A DNA stretch of 64,000 nt, taken from Cacajao melanocephalus (lineage: Eukaryota > Chordata > Mammalia > Primates > Pitheciidae). The stretch is from the NCBI GenBank assembly GCA_963573385.1, contig CAUYLG010009049.1, forward strand, positions 123,353-187,352. Reading direction: 5' to 3'. The notes beneath the pieces were generated by a model, which saw only the letters and a list, made by a program, of their open reading frames with translations, had not been told where the DNA came from and did no database searches. The first letter of the stretch is position 1; every line of letters starts with the position of its first letter. This document shows positions 1-11,305 of the stretch, one piece after another. A program made the position numbers and the translations under genes.

Positions 1-118
1 AAATAACATCCTATCATCAAGCTAGAGGAACTAGAGAAACAAGAGCAAACCAAAAACAAAACAGAGGAAAGGAAATAACAAAAATTAGAGAGAAACTGAA
101 GGAAATTGAGATACCAAA

Positions 119-136
119 AACACACACACACACACA
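119..136. repeat. (AC)n microsatellite inside L1
   Basis: Nine AC units interrupt the L1 ORF2 sequence, flanked by A-rich L1 text, probably expanded from a short purine/AC seed in the element. Confidence 0.9.
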
Positions 137-218
137 TAAAAGATCAATGAATCTAGGAGTTGTTTTTTGAAAAATAAATACATAAAAAGGGTTAAAGTAT
201 AGATAGACCAATAGCTAG

Positions 219-219
<1 letters not shown>

Positions 220-250
<31 letters not shown>
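220..250. repeat. (GA)n microsatellite inside L1
   Basis: About 15 uninterrupted GA units stand where L1 consensus carries an AAAAGAGAGAA-type stretch, so this looks like expansion of an L1-internal seed. Confidence 0.9.
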
Positions 251-255
<5 letters not shown>

Positions 256-2357
256 GAATGTGACAACTGACCCCATAGGGAAAGAAACAGAAAAACTCTG
301 AGAGACTACTATGAACATTCCATGCTTGCAAGCTAGAAAACCTAGAAGAAATGGACAAATTCCTGAAAACATACAGTTACCTAAGACTGAACAAAGAAGA
401 AATTAAATTTCTGAACACACCAATAATGAGTTTCAAAATTAAATCAGTAATAAAACGTCTAATAATCACAAGAAGCCCAGGACCAGATGAATTCACAACG
501 GAATTCTACCAGATGTATAGAAGAGCTGGTACCACTCCTACTGAAATGATTCCAAAAAATTTAGGAGGAAGGACTCCTCACTAACTCATTCTATGATGCC
601 AGCATCATCCTGCTACCAAAAGCTTGGCAGAGACACAACAAAAAAAGAAAACTTCAGAACAATATCTTTGATGAACATAGATGAAAAAAATCCTCAATAA
701 AATACTAGAAAACTGAATCCAACAAGACATCAAAAAGTTAACCCATCACACTCAAGTAGGCTTTCTATCTGGTATGCCAGGTTGGTTCAGTATACACAAA
801 TCAAAACACGTAATTCATTACATCAACACAACTTAAAACAAAAACCGCATGATCATGTCAATATACGCAGAAAAGGCTTCTGAGAAAATTCACTGTCATG
901 TCACATTAAAAACCATCAACAAACTAAACATTGAAGGAACATACTTCAAAATAGTAAGAGCCATCTATGACAAATACAGCCAACAACTTACATAATGGGA
1001 AAAGCTAGAAGCATTCCCCTTGAAAACCAGGACAAGACAAGGATGTCCACTCTCACCACTCCTCTTCAACATGGTACTGGAAGTCCTGACCAAAGCAATT
1101 AGGCAAGAGAAAGAAATAAAAGGCATCTAAATAGAAAGAGTAAAACTTAGACTATTCCTGTTTGCAGCTAATATGATTCTATTCCTAAAAAGCCTATAGT
1201 CTCTGCCCCAGAACTCTGAGATCTGATAAACAACTTCAGCAAAATGTCAGCATATAAAATCAACCTAAGAAAATCAGTAGCATTCCTATAGACCAACAAC
1301 ATCCAAGTTGAGAGCCATATCAAGAATGTAATTCCATTTATAAAACAGCTTGGCACTGTTATAGAAACAGACATATAAAGCAATTTAATAGAATAGAGAG
1401 CCAAGAAATAATGCTGCTCACCTACAACCATCTGATTTTTTACAAAGTCAACAAAAGCAAGCAATGAGAAAGACTCCCTGTTAAATTAATGGGGGTGGAA
1501 TAGATGGAAGATAGAAACTGGTCCCCTTCCTTACATCATATACAAAAATCAACTGAAGGTGGATTGAATACTTAAATGTCACATCTAAAACCATATAAAC
1601 TCTGGAAGATAACCTAAGAAATACTATCTAGATACAGGATCTGGCAGAGATTTCCTGACGAAGATGCAGAAAACATCTGCCAAAAAAACCAAAAATTGAC
1701 AAACAGGGCCTAATTAAACAGCTTCTGCACAGAAAAGAAACTATTAACAGAGTAAACAGACAACCTACAGAATGGGAGAAAATATTTGCAAACTACGTAT
1801 AGACATGGGTAAAATAATCCAGAATCTTTAAAGGATTTAAACAATTTAACAAGCAAAAACCAAAAAAAACTTCATTAAAAAGTGGGCAAATAACATGAAC
1901 ACTTTTCAAAAGATGGCATAGATATGGCTAAAAAAATATTTTAAAATGCTCAACTTCAATAATCATTAGGGAAATTCAAATCAAAACCACAGTGAGATAC
2001 TATCTCACACCAGTCATAATGGCTATTACTAAAATGTCAAAAAATAACAGTTGCTGGTGAGGTTGTGGAGAAAAGGAAATGCTTACATAATGTTGGTGGG
2101 AATGTAAATTAGTTCAGCCATTGTGGAAAGTAGTTTAGCAATTTCTCAAAGAACTAGAAGCAGAATTACCATTTGACCCAGTGATCCCATTATTGGGTAT
2201 ACACCCAAAGGAATATAAACCATTCTATCTTAAAGACACATGCTCATGTAGGTTTATTATAGCACTGTTCACAATAGCAAATACGTGAGATCAACCTAAA
2301 TGCCCATCAATGATAGACTGGATAAAAAAAAGAAAGGTGGTGCATATACATCATAGA

Positions 2358-2392
2358 ATAGTTTGGATCTATGCATAGTTTGGATCTATTGC
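2358..2392. repeat. 17/18-bp tandem duplication in L1 3' region
   Basis: ATAGTTTGGATCTATGC is followed directly by ATAGTTTGGATCTATTGC. It replaces the usual L1 text around the first of these units and is a local slippage or repair duplication. Confidence 0.75.
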
Positions 2393-2684
2393 ATAAAATA
2401 AAATGCAAGCATGTCCTTTGCAGCAACTGGAGCTGGAGGCCACTATCCTAAGCAAACTAACACAGGAACAGAAAACCAAACATTGTATGTTCTCATTTTT
2501 AAGTGACAGTAAACACTGAGTACATATGGACACAAAGAAGGAAAGAACAGACACAGGAGCCTACTTGAGAGTGGAAGTGGAGGAGGGTAAGAATCAAAAA
2601 ACTACCTTTTGGATACTATGCTTATTACCTGGGTGGTGAAATAATCTATATACCAAACTCCTGTGTCTTACAATTTACCTATAT

Positions 2685-3450
<766 letters not shown>

Positions 3451-3748
3451 AAAAAATCCTTCACAAACACTTGAAAAATACAGAAGAGGAAGGAAAATAC
3501 CAATTTATTTTTTGAGGCAAGTATTATCCAGATTACAAAACCAGACAAAAGCATCACAAGAAAATTACTGTACAGACCGTTATCCCTCATGAATATAGAT
3601 AAAGAAATTTAAAACAACTCTGGCAAACAGAATCTAGCAACATGTAAGGATGTTAGACAACATAACCAAGTGAAAGTATTTCATAAATACAAATTATTTT
3701 AACATTCAAAAATTAATAAATATAATATGCCATATTATTTTTTTAAAA
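3451..3748 (+). mobile_element. LINE-1 ORF2 fragment (RT region), sense
   Basis: Conserved RT-region text is visible: ACCAGACAAAAGCATCACAA, then TATCCCTCATGAATATAGAT, then a degraded stretch ending with ATATAATATGCCATATTA. It follows the tail of the previous L1 with no spacer. It is AT-rich and diverged, so probably older than the 5' neighbours. Confidence 0.75.
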
Positions 3749-4372
3749 GTATAGTATCTCTAAATTCAATGAAACAGTTGCCTCTGTTTCATTTCTCACG
3801 CAGTCTTCATAAACTGGGCCATGCCCAAAGCAAATTCATACAAGCTATTACAGGAAAATAAATTGCAGTCTTTTGGGATTTTCTTAGAATCAAATGAATC
3901 ATCTGTGGCCATGCACACAGACAATCTGTGCTTGATATGAACACATCATCAATGCAGGAATAGAACCAGGAGTTCTGCCTATACATTTTTTTATTGGATG
4001 ATGAAAATTATCTTATGAAAAAAAGTAAAATCTGTATGACAGCTTTTGAAATCTAAACTGAAAATGTATTCAGCTTGTTTAGCTGTTCATTGCATACTTG
4101 AGCACAGTCAACAAATAAGATTCTTCTCAGATTCCCTTGGATCTAAGAGTGCCCATGACAGCTGAGGGAGTCTCAGGGGAATATAAGCAGCTATATGCTA
4201 GAATTTCTGGGAAGTAATATGTGCTTTTCTTATTTAGACACCACCCAATATTTCTTGCCTTGACTTCCTGAAACATAACTGTGATGACTGAAAGAGATGC
4301 TATAGAGCTGTTGTAGTGGCCCTGTAATATCTACCTACAGATCTTTTATTTCAAGAGATAAATAAGAATATA
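3749..4372. other. Unrecognised non-coding stretch
   Basis: No repeat family, splice-flanked open frame or RNA gene is recognisable. Composition is ordinary AT-rich intergenic or intronic DNA. Confidence 0.5.
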
Positions 4373-4655
4373 GGCTAGGGGTAGTGGCTCACACCTGCAA
4401 TGCTAGCACTTTGGGAGGCCAAGGTGGGTGATTGCTTGAGCCCAAGAGTTCAACACCAGACTGGGCAACATAGTGAGACCCTGTCTTTACTAAAATTATA
4501 AAAATTATCTGAGCATGGTGGCATGTGCTGACAGTCCCAGCTACTCAGATACTGGGGTGGGAGGACCTCTTCAGCTGGGAGGTTGAGATTACAGTGAGCT
4601 GTGATCGTGCCACTGCACTCCAGCCTGGGCAATAGAGTGAGACTTCGTCTTAAAA
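4373..4655 (+). mobile_element. Alu (old, J/Sx-like), sense
   Basis: Both monomers are present: GCACTTTGGGAGGCCAAGGT on the left, and a right monomer containing TGCACTCCAGCCTGGGCAAT. Substitutions are scattered and the tail is almost absent (TTAAAA). Confidence 0.95.
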
Positions 4656-4670
4656 TATAGTTATATATTT

Positions 4671-4697
4671 ATTTTTTTGAGACAAGGTCTCACTCCA
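4671..4697 (-). mobile_element. Alu scrap, antisense, replaced by microsatellite
   Basis: TTTTTTTGAGACAAGGTCTC is the tail-proximal start of an antisense Alu, but after about 27 bases the text becomes TA repeats. The rest of the Alu is missing. It lies 15 bases from the sense Alu end. Confidence 0.7.
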
Positions 4698-5127
4698 TAT
4701 ATATATATGAGGTGTATATATATATATATATATATATGGTGTGTGTGTGTATATATATGCTATATATATGTATATATATGTATATGTGTATATATATATA
4801 TATGTATATATATGTATATGTGTATATATATACACATGTATATATATGTATATATGTATATGTATATGTGTATATATATATACACATGTATATATATATG
4901 TATATATGTATATGTATATGTGTATATATGTGTATATATATGTATATATGTATATGTATATATGTATATATATATGTATATGTGTATATATGTATATGTA
5001 TATATGTATATGTATATATGTATATGTATATATGCATATGTATACATATGTATATATATGTATATATGTATATATATGCTATATATACACACACACACAC
5101 ACATATATATATTTATACACACACACA
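4698..5127. repeat. (TA/TG)n compound microsatellite, ~430 bp
   Basis: The tract is almost purely alternating pyrimidine-purine, mixing TA, TG and a few CA units and ending in (AC)n. It is not homogeneous: a ~50-bp block beginning TACACATGTATATATATGTA recurs at 4831 and 4881. Such DNA can form cruciform or left-handed structures. Open frames across it in several phases on both strands are artefacts of a stop-poor repeat. Confidence 0.97.
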
Positions 5128-5154
5128 CCACTAGCATTTGAATTTTATCTTATT

Positions 5155-5355
5155 TGGAGTATAGCATAGTGGTAAAAAACATGGCTTCTGGAGTCAATCT
5201 TTCTCTGCTCAAATACTGCTCTGCAATTTACTAACTATGTGACCTTGGGCAAGTTGTTTATGCTCTTATTTCTTTGATTTTTCTGGTCTGTAAAATGAAG
5301 ATAACATTGAGATAACCAAAGGGGCTAATACTATAAATGTTTAAACAGTGAGAAA
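5155..5355 (+). mobile_element. MIR SINE, sense
   Basis: The start matches the MIR head (AGCATAGTGGTAAAAAACAT), followed by the conserved core TATGTGACCTTGGGCAAGTT and TGTAAAATGAAGATAA. It is near full length and well diverged. Confidence 0.88.
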
Positions 5356-6168
5356 CTTTCATTTTAGACTATGACAAAGCAGTTGATGTCATATCAATAC
5401 CCTTGCTGAGAGCAACTATAAAAGCTGGATAAAATTAATTTTGCAACTATTGGAATGTATCAGAAAGTAATAAAGGCAGTAAGGTCTTTACCAGCCAGCA
5501 TCCTAAATAAAAGAGAGACTCACTGAGGTGAAGAAGATTGCTAACATTGGATATTGGCTAATTGACATCACAGGACACAGAAGCTAAAAAGAAAGTACTT
5601 CTCTGGAGTTTATGATGATCTCACTGGACATTGAAGCAGATGTTGGATTTCAGGACAACCAGCACAACCAGATGCAAGAAAAATAAATGAAGTGGTGAAG
5701 TAGAAAAAAAAAAATAATCCACAGAGAAGTGAATAATACTTATAAGATACTTTGCCATTGAATTACATGAAAATTCCTAAGCTGTCCATGTAAGAAGAAA
5801 GAAACCATCAGAGAAGAAATGCTCAGGAAAGAAGCAGAAAGTAGATGCTAAGTGGCTTCATACTGAAGCAGAGTTTTAACAGTGTTATGGTGTTAGAAGA
5901 ACAAAATTAGAATGCAGAGCTGCTGATGAGGAGGGGTTCAAAATTTTAATAGGAACTTCTAGAGAGCTGGATCCTAAAGTAAAGGCAAAGCAAAAATCAA
6001 CAAAGTTCAACTGCATCATGATTATATGCCTGTATTCTAATTGCATGTTAGAAAAAATATCCTCCCTTTAGGAAGATAATATCCTCTAGGTCATTATATC
6101 CTCCAGGTCATTACAATTTTCACATACAATGTTCAGGACTAAATAATAATAACAAATAACACATTCTC
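5356..6168 (+). mobile_element. Old L1M 5' region, part 1
   Basis: The stretch resembles 5' UTR and ORF1-leading sequence of mammalian-wide L1. Recognisable pieces include a text near 6115-6140 with ACATACAATGTTCAGGACTA. It is interrupted at 6169 by an LTR and resumes after it. Divergence is high, so the left boundary is uncertain. Confidence 0.5.
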
Positions 6169-6528
6169 TGTATTAGTTCATTTTCCACATTGCTATAAAG
6201 AATACTACCTGAGACTGGGCAATTTATAAATAAAAGAGGTTTAATTGACTCATACTTCTACATGGCTTTTCTACATGTGGAAACTTCAGGAAACTTACAA
6301 TCATAGCAGAAGGTGAAGGTGAAGCAAGGCCTGTCTTACATGGTAGCAGAAAAGAGAGAGAGCATGGAATTGCCACACTTTAAAACCATCAGCTCTCAAG
6401 GGAACTCACTCAGTATCATAAGAACCGCACTCATGATCCAATCACCTCCCGCCAGGTACCTCCCTTGACACATGGAGATTATAATTCGAGATGAGATTTG
6501 GGTGGGGACACAGAGCCAAACCATATCA
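6169..6528 (-). mobile_element. MST-type MaLR LTR, antisense, near complete
   Basis: The complement of a MaLR LTR runs from TGTATTAGTTCATTTTCCAC to GAGCCAAACCATATCA, the reversed canonical TGATATGGTTTGG start. Internal landmarks are GAGACTGGGCAATTTATAAA, TTAATTGACTC, and GAGATGAGATTTGGGTGGGG. It is a solo LTR without internal sequence, inserted in the L1M that flanks it. I could not see a clean 5-bp target duplication. Confidence 0.92.
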
Positions 6529-6810
6529 AACACCATGTGAGGAAATAAAAACAAAAAATAAACACCAATAAAGAGAAATTACAGATGTTAGAAACAGCAT
6601 TGTAAGCCATTGACATTGCAGTCATCTTATATAGACTTTAAAATATTGGTAAGTAATACTTTTAAAACTAGGTAAATATAGATAATTTTACCTTAAAACT
6701 AGAACCATTTTTAAAAGTTGAATTCCTGAAACTTAAAACAAATTAAGAATTCAATAGATAGTTTTAAGAAGAGAATAAGCACAGCTACAGACAGAATCAG
6801 CAAATGGAAA
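6529..6810 (+). mobile_element. Old L1M 5' region / ORF1 start, part 2
   Basis: This continues the L1M after the MST LTR: ATAAACACCAATAAAGAGAA, then TATAGACTTTAAAATATTGG, then an ORF1-like text ending CAGACAGAATCAGCAAATGG. It stops where an MLT1 LTR begins. Confidence 0.6.
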
Positions 6811-7217
6811 ACATAGTTTACTAGGGCTACCAGAACAAAAACCATAAAAATACCACAGATTGGGTGACTTAGACAACAGTAACTTATTTTCTTACTGTTC
6901 TAGAAGTTAGATGTCAAGGTGTTAGTAGGTTTGGTTTCTTCTGAAACCTCTCTCTTCGGCTTGCATATGGCCGTCTTCTTTCTGTGTCTGCACATGGTCT
7001 TTTATCTACATGAGGCAGTCCTAGCATCTCTTTGTGTGTACAAATTTCTTCCTATAAGGATCCGATTCAGATTACATTAGGTCCCATTCTAATGGCCTCA
7101 TTTTAATGTAATCACCTCTTTAAAGACCTTGTTTTCAAATACAGTCACATTCTGAGGTTATAGACATTCAGTCTTTAACATATGAATTTTGGAGGGGACA
7201 CAATTTAGTTCATAACA
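6811..7217 (-). mobile_element. MLT1-type MaLR LTR, antisense
   Basis: The complement of an MLT1 LTR is visible from AGTTTACTAGGGCTACCAGA through TGGGTGACTTAGACAACAGT, TTGGTTTCTTCTGAAACCTC and CACATGGTCTTTTATCTACA to ACACAATTTAGTTCATAACA. It is near full length and splits the L1M. Confidence 0.92.
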
Positions 7218-7556
7218 ATAAATCAACAGAAAAGATTGAAGTACAAAGAAACCAAATAAGGTAAAATAATTTTTTAAAAGAAGAACATAAAAGACACATG
7301 GGACATAGTGAAAAGTCTACTGCTCAAATACTTGCAGCCCTAGAGAAAAAAGTAGAAAAAACATGGTAGAAGCAATATTTGAAGACATAACAGCCAAGGC
7401 AATTTCTGAAATTCATAAAATATATTATACTGTAGTTATATAAACTTCTAAACTATCCAAGCAAAGTGAAGTCAAAGAGAGGCACTCCTCCACATATCAT
7501 AGGGAAGCTGCTCAAACTAAATAAAAAGAGAAAATTATAAAAGCCAAGACACAATC

Positions 7557-7589
7557 ACACACACACACACACACATACACACACACACA
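7557..7589. repeat. (AC)n microsatellite inside L1M
   Basis: An AC run broken once by T (CACATACACA) sits within ORF1-like L1M sequence. Confidence 0.9.
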
Positions 7590-7911
7590 ATATTTCTTGA
7601 CAATGTCTTCATAGGGATGACAACAAGAGTTAGAGCTGGCTTTTCAACACAAACAACATAAGTTAGAAGAAAATGGTATACCAAGATATACAACAAAATT
7701 GTGAAATGCCTATTATGTTTCTAGTTTCTGAAAGATGTTATAAAAGACTGATGGTTTCCTAAAATTAAAAGCAAATATAATAGAGATATAGGTAGACAGG
7801 TAGGAAGATGTACATGCAATTAGATAGTAAGATGTCAGCAAGTGATGGTATTCTATGGACAAAAGAGGTCTTTAACAGCTGAAATACCATCCACTGTAAT
7901 TTTACACACTT

Positions 7912-7995
7912 AAAGAATAAAGAAAAATTCTCTTTCTCTCTTCTATTCTTTTTCTTTTTCTCTTTCTTTAAAAGAAAAGAATAAAGAAAAATTCT
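7912..7995. repeat. Direct 20-bp repeat flanking a pyrimidine tract
   Basis: AAAGAATAAAGAAAAATTCT occurs at 7912-7931 and, identically, at 7976-7995, 64 bp apart. Between them is a C/T-only stretch whose right half is roughly complementary to the following A/G stretch, giving a possible hairpin. Confidence 0.85.
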
Positions 7996-8640
7996 ATATA
8001 CATATAAAAATATATAGAAAAATTTTTAAATAAGGTCAACATATATTTAAGAAGAGAACCACTCAGTAAGTTAAAAATAAAAAAGAAATTTTTAAAATTA
8101 TGATAAAAGTTATCTTTAAAAACAGACATAAAATGTCACACAGGGAGAAATATTAAAAGTTTTATTCTGAAAACGAAAAAAGGAAATAGCATCTACTATA
8201 AACAATTCTATTGTAATTTATATTAGAGAATCTAGCCAGTACAATAGGCAAGATAAATAAATAAAAAGTGTAAGTTATGAAAAGTAGGAACTAAAACTGT
8301 CATTCTTCATAGAACCTGTGATTGAATACAATCTGGACATATGAAAGAATCTACTGAATAAACCATTAGAATAAGTGAATTTATCAAACCACTGGTCACA
8401 CAGTCAATACACTGAATTCAATTGTATTTTTGTGGTTATACATACACAATTAAAATTTCAAGAAAAGATATTTTATTTACATTAGTATTTAAACATATCA
8501 AATAACTTGTAAGTAAATCTAATGAAAGATATGTAAGATCTCTACAATGGAATACATAAAACATCAGTGAGTGTTCCATTTCTAATATGGCCAAATAAGT
8601 TTTTTCCAGAACAACTATCCTATATATAACCGACAAAATT

Positions 8641-10464
8641 CCTGGAGGGTGGGATATGGGAAAGGAGGGCTAAAGCCTGAATTCATGTGAAAATAGCAAA
8701 AATAAACAGATTTTAAATGGGAGACATCAGGTAGAATAAGAGCATGGCATGGTATCACTTTCCCATATTTTAAAGTGTTTTTAGCTGATGGTAGCCTGCA
8801 TTCAGAGACATGAAGAATGACTAAAACTCCAAAAGAATATCTGCAGTCTTTCTTACTTGAAGAAACAGAGGACAGAGTTTTACTACTCCTTGTATTTTAA
8901 AGCCCTTACAATGTTCACGTTTAGGATTATTATGTCTTGCTAATCAGTCAATTCTTGTATCACTATGAAATACTTTCCCCCCCACCCCCAGCAGGGTACA
9001 TTTTATTGAAATTTACCTTAGCTTATATTATGTATAACACTCTTTAGGAAGTTATGATTTAAAAGGGCCATGAGTGTGTTTCTAGGTTGAGGAGACATGC
9101 TGTTTCTTAATTTGGGCACTGTTTACACAGATGTGTCGAGTTTGTGAAAATTCATCAAGCTATATACTATTATGAATATGCTTTTTTGTATGTATTTTAT
9201 TCATCAATAATGACCTCTAAAGGCTTCATTAGACAAATAGTTTTTTTAAAAGCGCTCAGAGCAGGAGCCAGCAGAATCCATGAAAACAAAAAGCTACTGA
9301 CTTTTGAAAGCTGCAGTTGTTTTAGAGACCCTGCAATTTTAGAATCTCATTCTATAGATAAGAGAGATAAGGCCCAGAAGGAACATGCTTAGAACAGAGC
9401 CTGGAGCCCATGTCTTCTCCCTGGAATAGAATGCACAGTGCTTGGTCACTGATGCAATTGATGCTACCCCTATCTGCCAGTTTCCTTCTCTTCCAGGCAC
9501 TTCTAAAAGTGGGTGAGAAGAAGCAGTTATGCTGCTTTTTGGTATTGGATAATGCAGGCAACAGACAACAAAGCTTTCCTGCCTTCAGTTGTCCTCTGAG
9601 CTAGCATTGTCGGCAATTATGTCCTTATTCTGTTCTCAAAGGGCTTTTTATGAAGCAACTATCCCCCAGGCAATGTAGACTTGCATAATTGGAAAAACAC
9701 TGAAAGTACAGGTGAGGTTGAGAGATTTTGCCAAGCAAAACAGCAGAGATCACATAAAATTCTTACTGAAAATGACTAAAAGATAATCTCTAAGGAGTTT
9801 ACTAACCCTGGTAATACTGCATTGTGAATTAAAGAATGGGCATACAAACTTTCCTTGAGAAAACCACATAAAATTTTATAAAGCGCAATCTCATGGGGCG
9901 GGGGATCAGGATTCTGAGAGAGGAAGGCAGGATAGATAAGGTTTGGAAGTGGCACCTCATCATTGTGCCTTTGTGGGTTTTTTAAAATGGGTTTTAATCA
10001 TCTTCTCCAAAAGTAGAAATGTTGATGGGTATTTTCATGAAAATCACTTAGCATTCATTGCATGATCATTATAATAGTTTTTTTAGAGTGAGAAAATAAT
10101 GTCTCGCTGGACATAAGACAAAACTGCTGGGCAACTATTCATTTATGGAGTGGGCTGGATTGAATTTTGGCATCAACCGTGACCAGCTGCTCCTTTCAGA
10201 GTCATGAGGGGCAGCTGCAAACATAGTACAAACTCAGCTCACTGTAGAAGCAGCAGCACTTCCGTGGGTGGCTACCATGGGAACAGGACTAACAATAAGT
10301 TCAGTCTGGCCACTGACTTCTGAGAGTGCTTCAGACTATATTTCCTACTACTCAGGGTGTCAGGCTTCAATATACAATAAATGGAGCCTGAGATGGAAAA
10401 TCACAAAGCAAGAGTCACGAAAGGTTTGGATGAGAGAATAAAATGTGGTCACTCCACATCTATC
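8641..10464. other. Unrecognised non-coding stretch
   Basis: No repeat family, RNA gene or splice-supported exon is recognisable. A C-run lies near 8976-8990. Short frames at 9144-9392 and 9352-9604 overlap each other on both strands and show no family resemblance. Confidence 0.5.
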
Positions 10465-10836
10465 AAAGTATGCTTCAGCTGCCATAAAAAAAATACCATA
10501 GACTATGTGGCTTAAACAGCAGAAATCTATTTTCTTACAGCTCTAGAGGCTGGGAAATCCAAGATCAAGGTGTCAACCTGTTGATTCCTGGTAAGGACTC
10601 TCTCTGGCTTGCAGGCAGCTGCCTGCTTGCTATGTTCTCATATGGTAGAAAGAGCTCTGCTGCCTCTTTCTCTTCTCATAAGGGCACCAGTTATATCAGA
10701 TTAGGGGCTCCACCTTTATGACTTCTTTTATCTTTAATTGCCTCCTTAGAGACAACCTCCAATATAGTCACAATGGGGGAGTGGGTTGTGCTTCAACATA
10801 TGAATTTGGGGTGAAACAATTTGGTCCATATCAACC
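10465..10836 (-). mobile_element. MLT1-type MaLR LTR, antisense
   Basis: Landmarks on the complement are TGCTTCAGCTGCCATAAAAA, TGTGGCTTAAACAGCAGAAA, TCCAAGATCAAGGTGTCAAC, ATAAGGGCACCAGTTATATC and GTGCTTCAACATATGAATTT. It is near full length but more diverged than the copy at 6811. Confidence 0.9.
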
Positions 10837-10957
10837 ATCTAACCACTGAAAATCATGTCTCTAAATTAAAGAGTACAGCACCTGTATAAGCAATTTCCTG
10901 CCTTGTCTCCCTGTTTGCTTATAAAAGATAAAGTATTATAGTCACTTGTTATTCTGA

Positions 10958-11305
10958 CTGGACATTAGCCACCAAAGGGAGCTTAATAAAATGAAGGTTC
11001 TCAGAGTCCATAATCTGTGATTCTGATTTAGAATGTCTAGGACAGAGTTTGCATATATCTATATCTGTATCTGTAGCTACATCTATCTATGCACCTAGCT
11101 AACTAGCTAGCTATATTCCATTTCTTAACAACTATAAAATAATAAAATACCAAGTATATGTAAGTATAATACTAATAATATAATACTAAGTATATAGTGT
11201 GTGTGTGTGTATATATATGTGTGTGTGTGTGTAATTAGCAAGTACATTGGGAGATTCTGATGGAAGTGATCTATGGCTTATATTTTGAGGAGTGTTTCTC
11301 AACAT
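10958..11305 (+). mobile_element. MER20-like hAT DNA transposon split by simple repeats
   Basis: The left part has GACTGGACATTAGCCACCAA and TGTGATTCTGATTTAGAATG, the right part GGGAGATTCTGATGGAAGTG and TTTGAGGAGTGTTTCTC. Both match the layout of small non-autonomous hAT-Charlie elements (MER20 type). About 170 bp of tetranucleotide and TG repeats separate them. The family name is approximate. Confidence 0.6.
11057..11232. repeat. Mixed (TATC)/(TAGC)/(TG) simple repeat
   Basis: Imperfect ATCT/AGCT tetranucleotides at 11057-11117 are followed by AT-rich text and a (TG)n-(TA)n-(TG)n block at 11197-11232. The whole lies within a MER20-like element. Confidence 0.85.

Larger units (their letters stand above)
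1..1347 (+). pseudogene. L1 ORF2 remnant with disrupted reverse transcriptase
   Basis: This is the ORF2 part of the first L1, formerly coding the endonuclease/reverse-transcriptase protein that copies L1 RNA at a nicked chromosomal target. Many stops and frameshifts interrupt it; the longest open stretch is 77 codons (351-584). At 1161-1172 the RT active-site motif, normally F-A-D-D, reads F-A-A-N, so both catalytic aspartates are gone. With the deletion near 1348 the copy cannot make a working enzyme. The loss of the motif is read directly from the sequence; the normal motif is family knowledge. Confidence 0.85.
1..2684 (+). mobile_element. LINE-1 (L1PB/L1MA-like), ORF2 to 3' UTR, cut by window edge
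   Basis: The sense strand follows L1 ORF2 from upstream of the reverse transcriptase through the C-terminus into the 3' UTR. The frame at 351-584 holds the conserved RT stretch around the SPGPDEFTTEFYQ residues. An internal deletion lies near 1348, where the sequence jumps from a conserved RT-region stretch to a later ORF2 stretch (TTGGCACTG). From about 2160 the C-terminal and 3' UTR sequence follows, ending in the older-L1 text TATGCTTATTACCTGGGTGG. The tail is missing and the copy stops where an Alu fragment begins. Two simple repeats sit inside it, AC at 119-136 and GA at 220-250. Class is secure; subfamily is a guess from the 3' UTR. Confidence 0.93.
7218..8640 (+). mobile_element. Old L1M ORF1-ORF2 remnant, part 3
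   Basis: The text resumes with AATCAACAGAAAAGATTGAA and carries ORF1/inter-ORF sequence, e.g. AGGGAAGCTGCTCAAACTAA and GCTGGCTTTTCAACACAAAC. From about 8200 it is ORF2: TCTAGCCAGTACAATAGGCA, AAGAATCTACTGAATAAACC, then AAGATATGTAAGATCTCTAC near the end. A large part of ORF2 is missing between these pieces. No open frame survives. Confidence 0.7.

Noticed and set aside
4650..5169. Five long open frames on both strands (up to 154 codons) of Tyr/Ile/Thr/His repeats
   Set aside because: They are translations of the TA/TG microsatellite, which lacks stop codons in several phases; no gene structure supports them.
8976..8992. C-run considered as a G-quadruplex or promoter element
   Set aside because: One long C-run plus a short one in AT-rich context; it does not give four separated runs and no transcription-start features accompany it.
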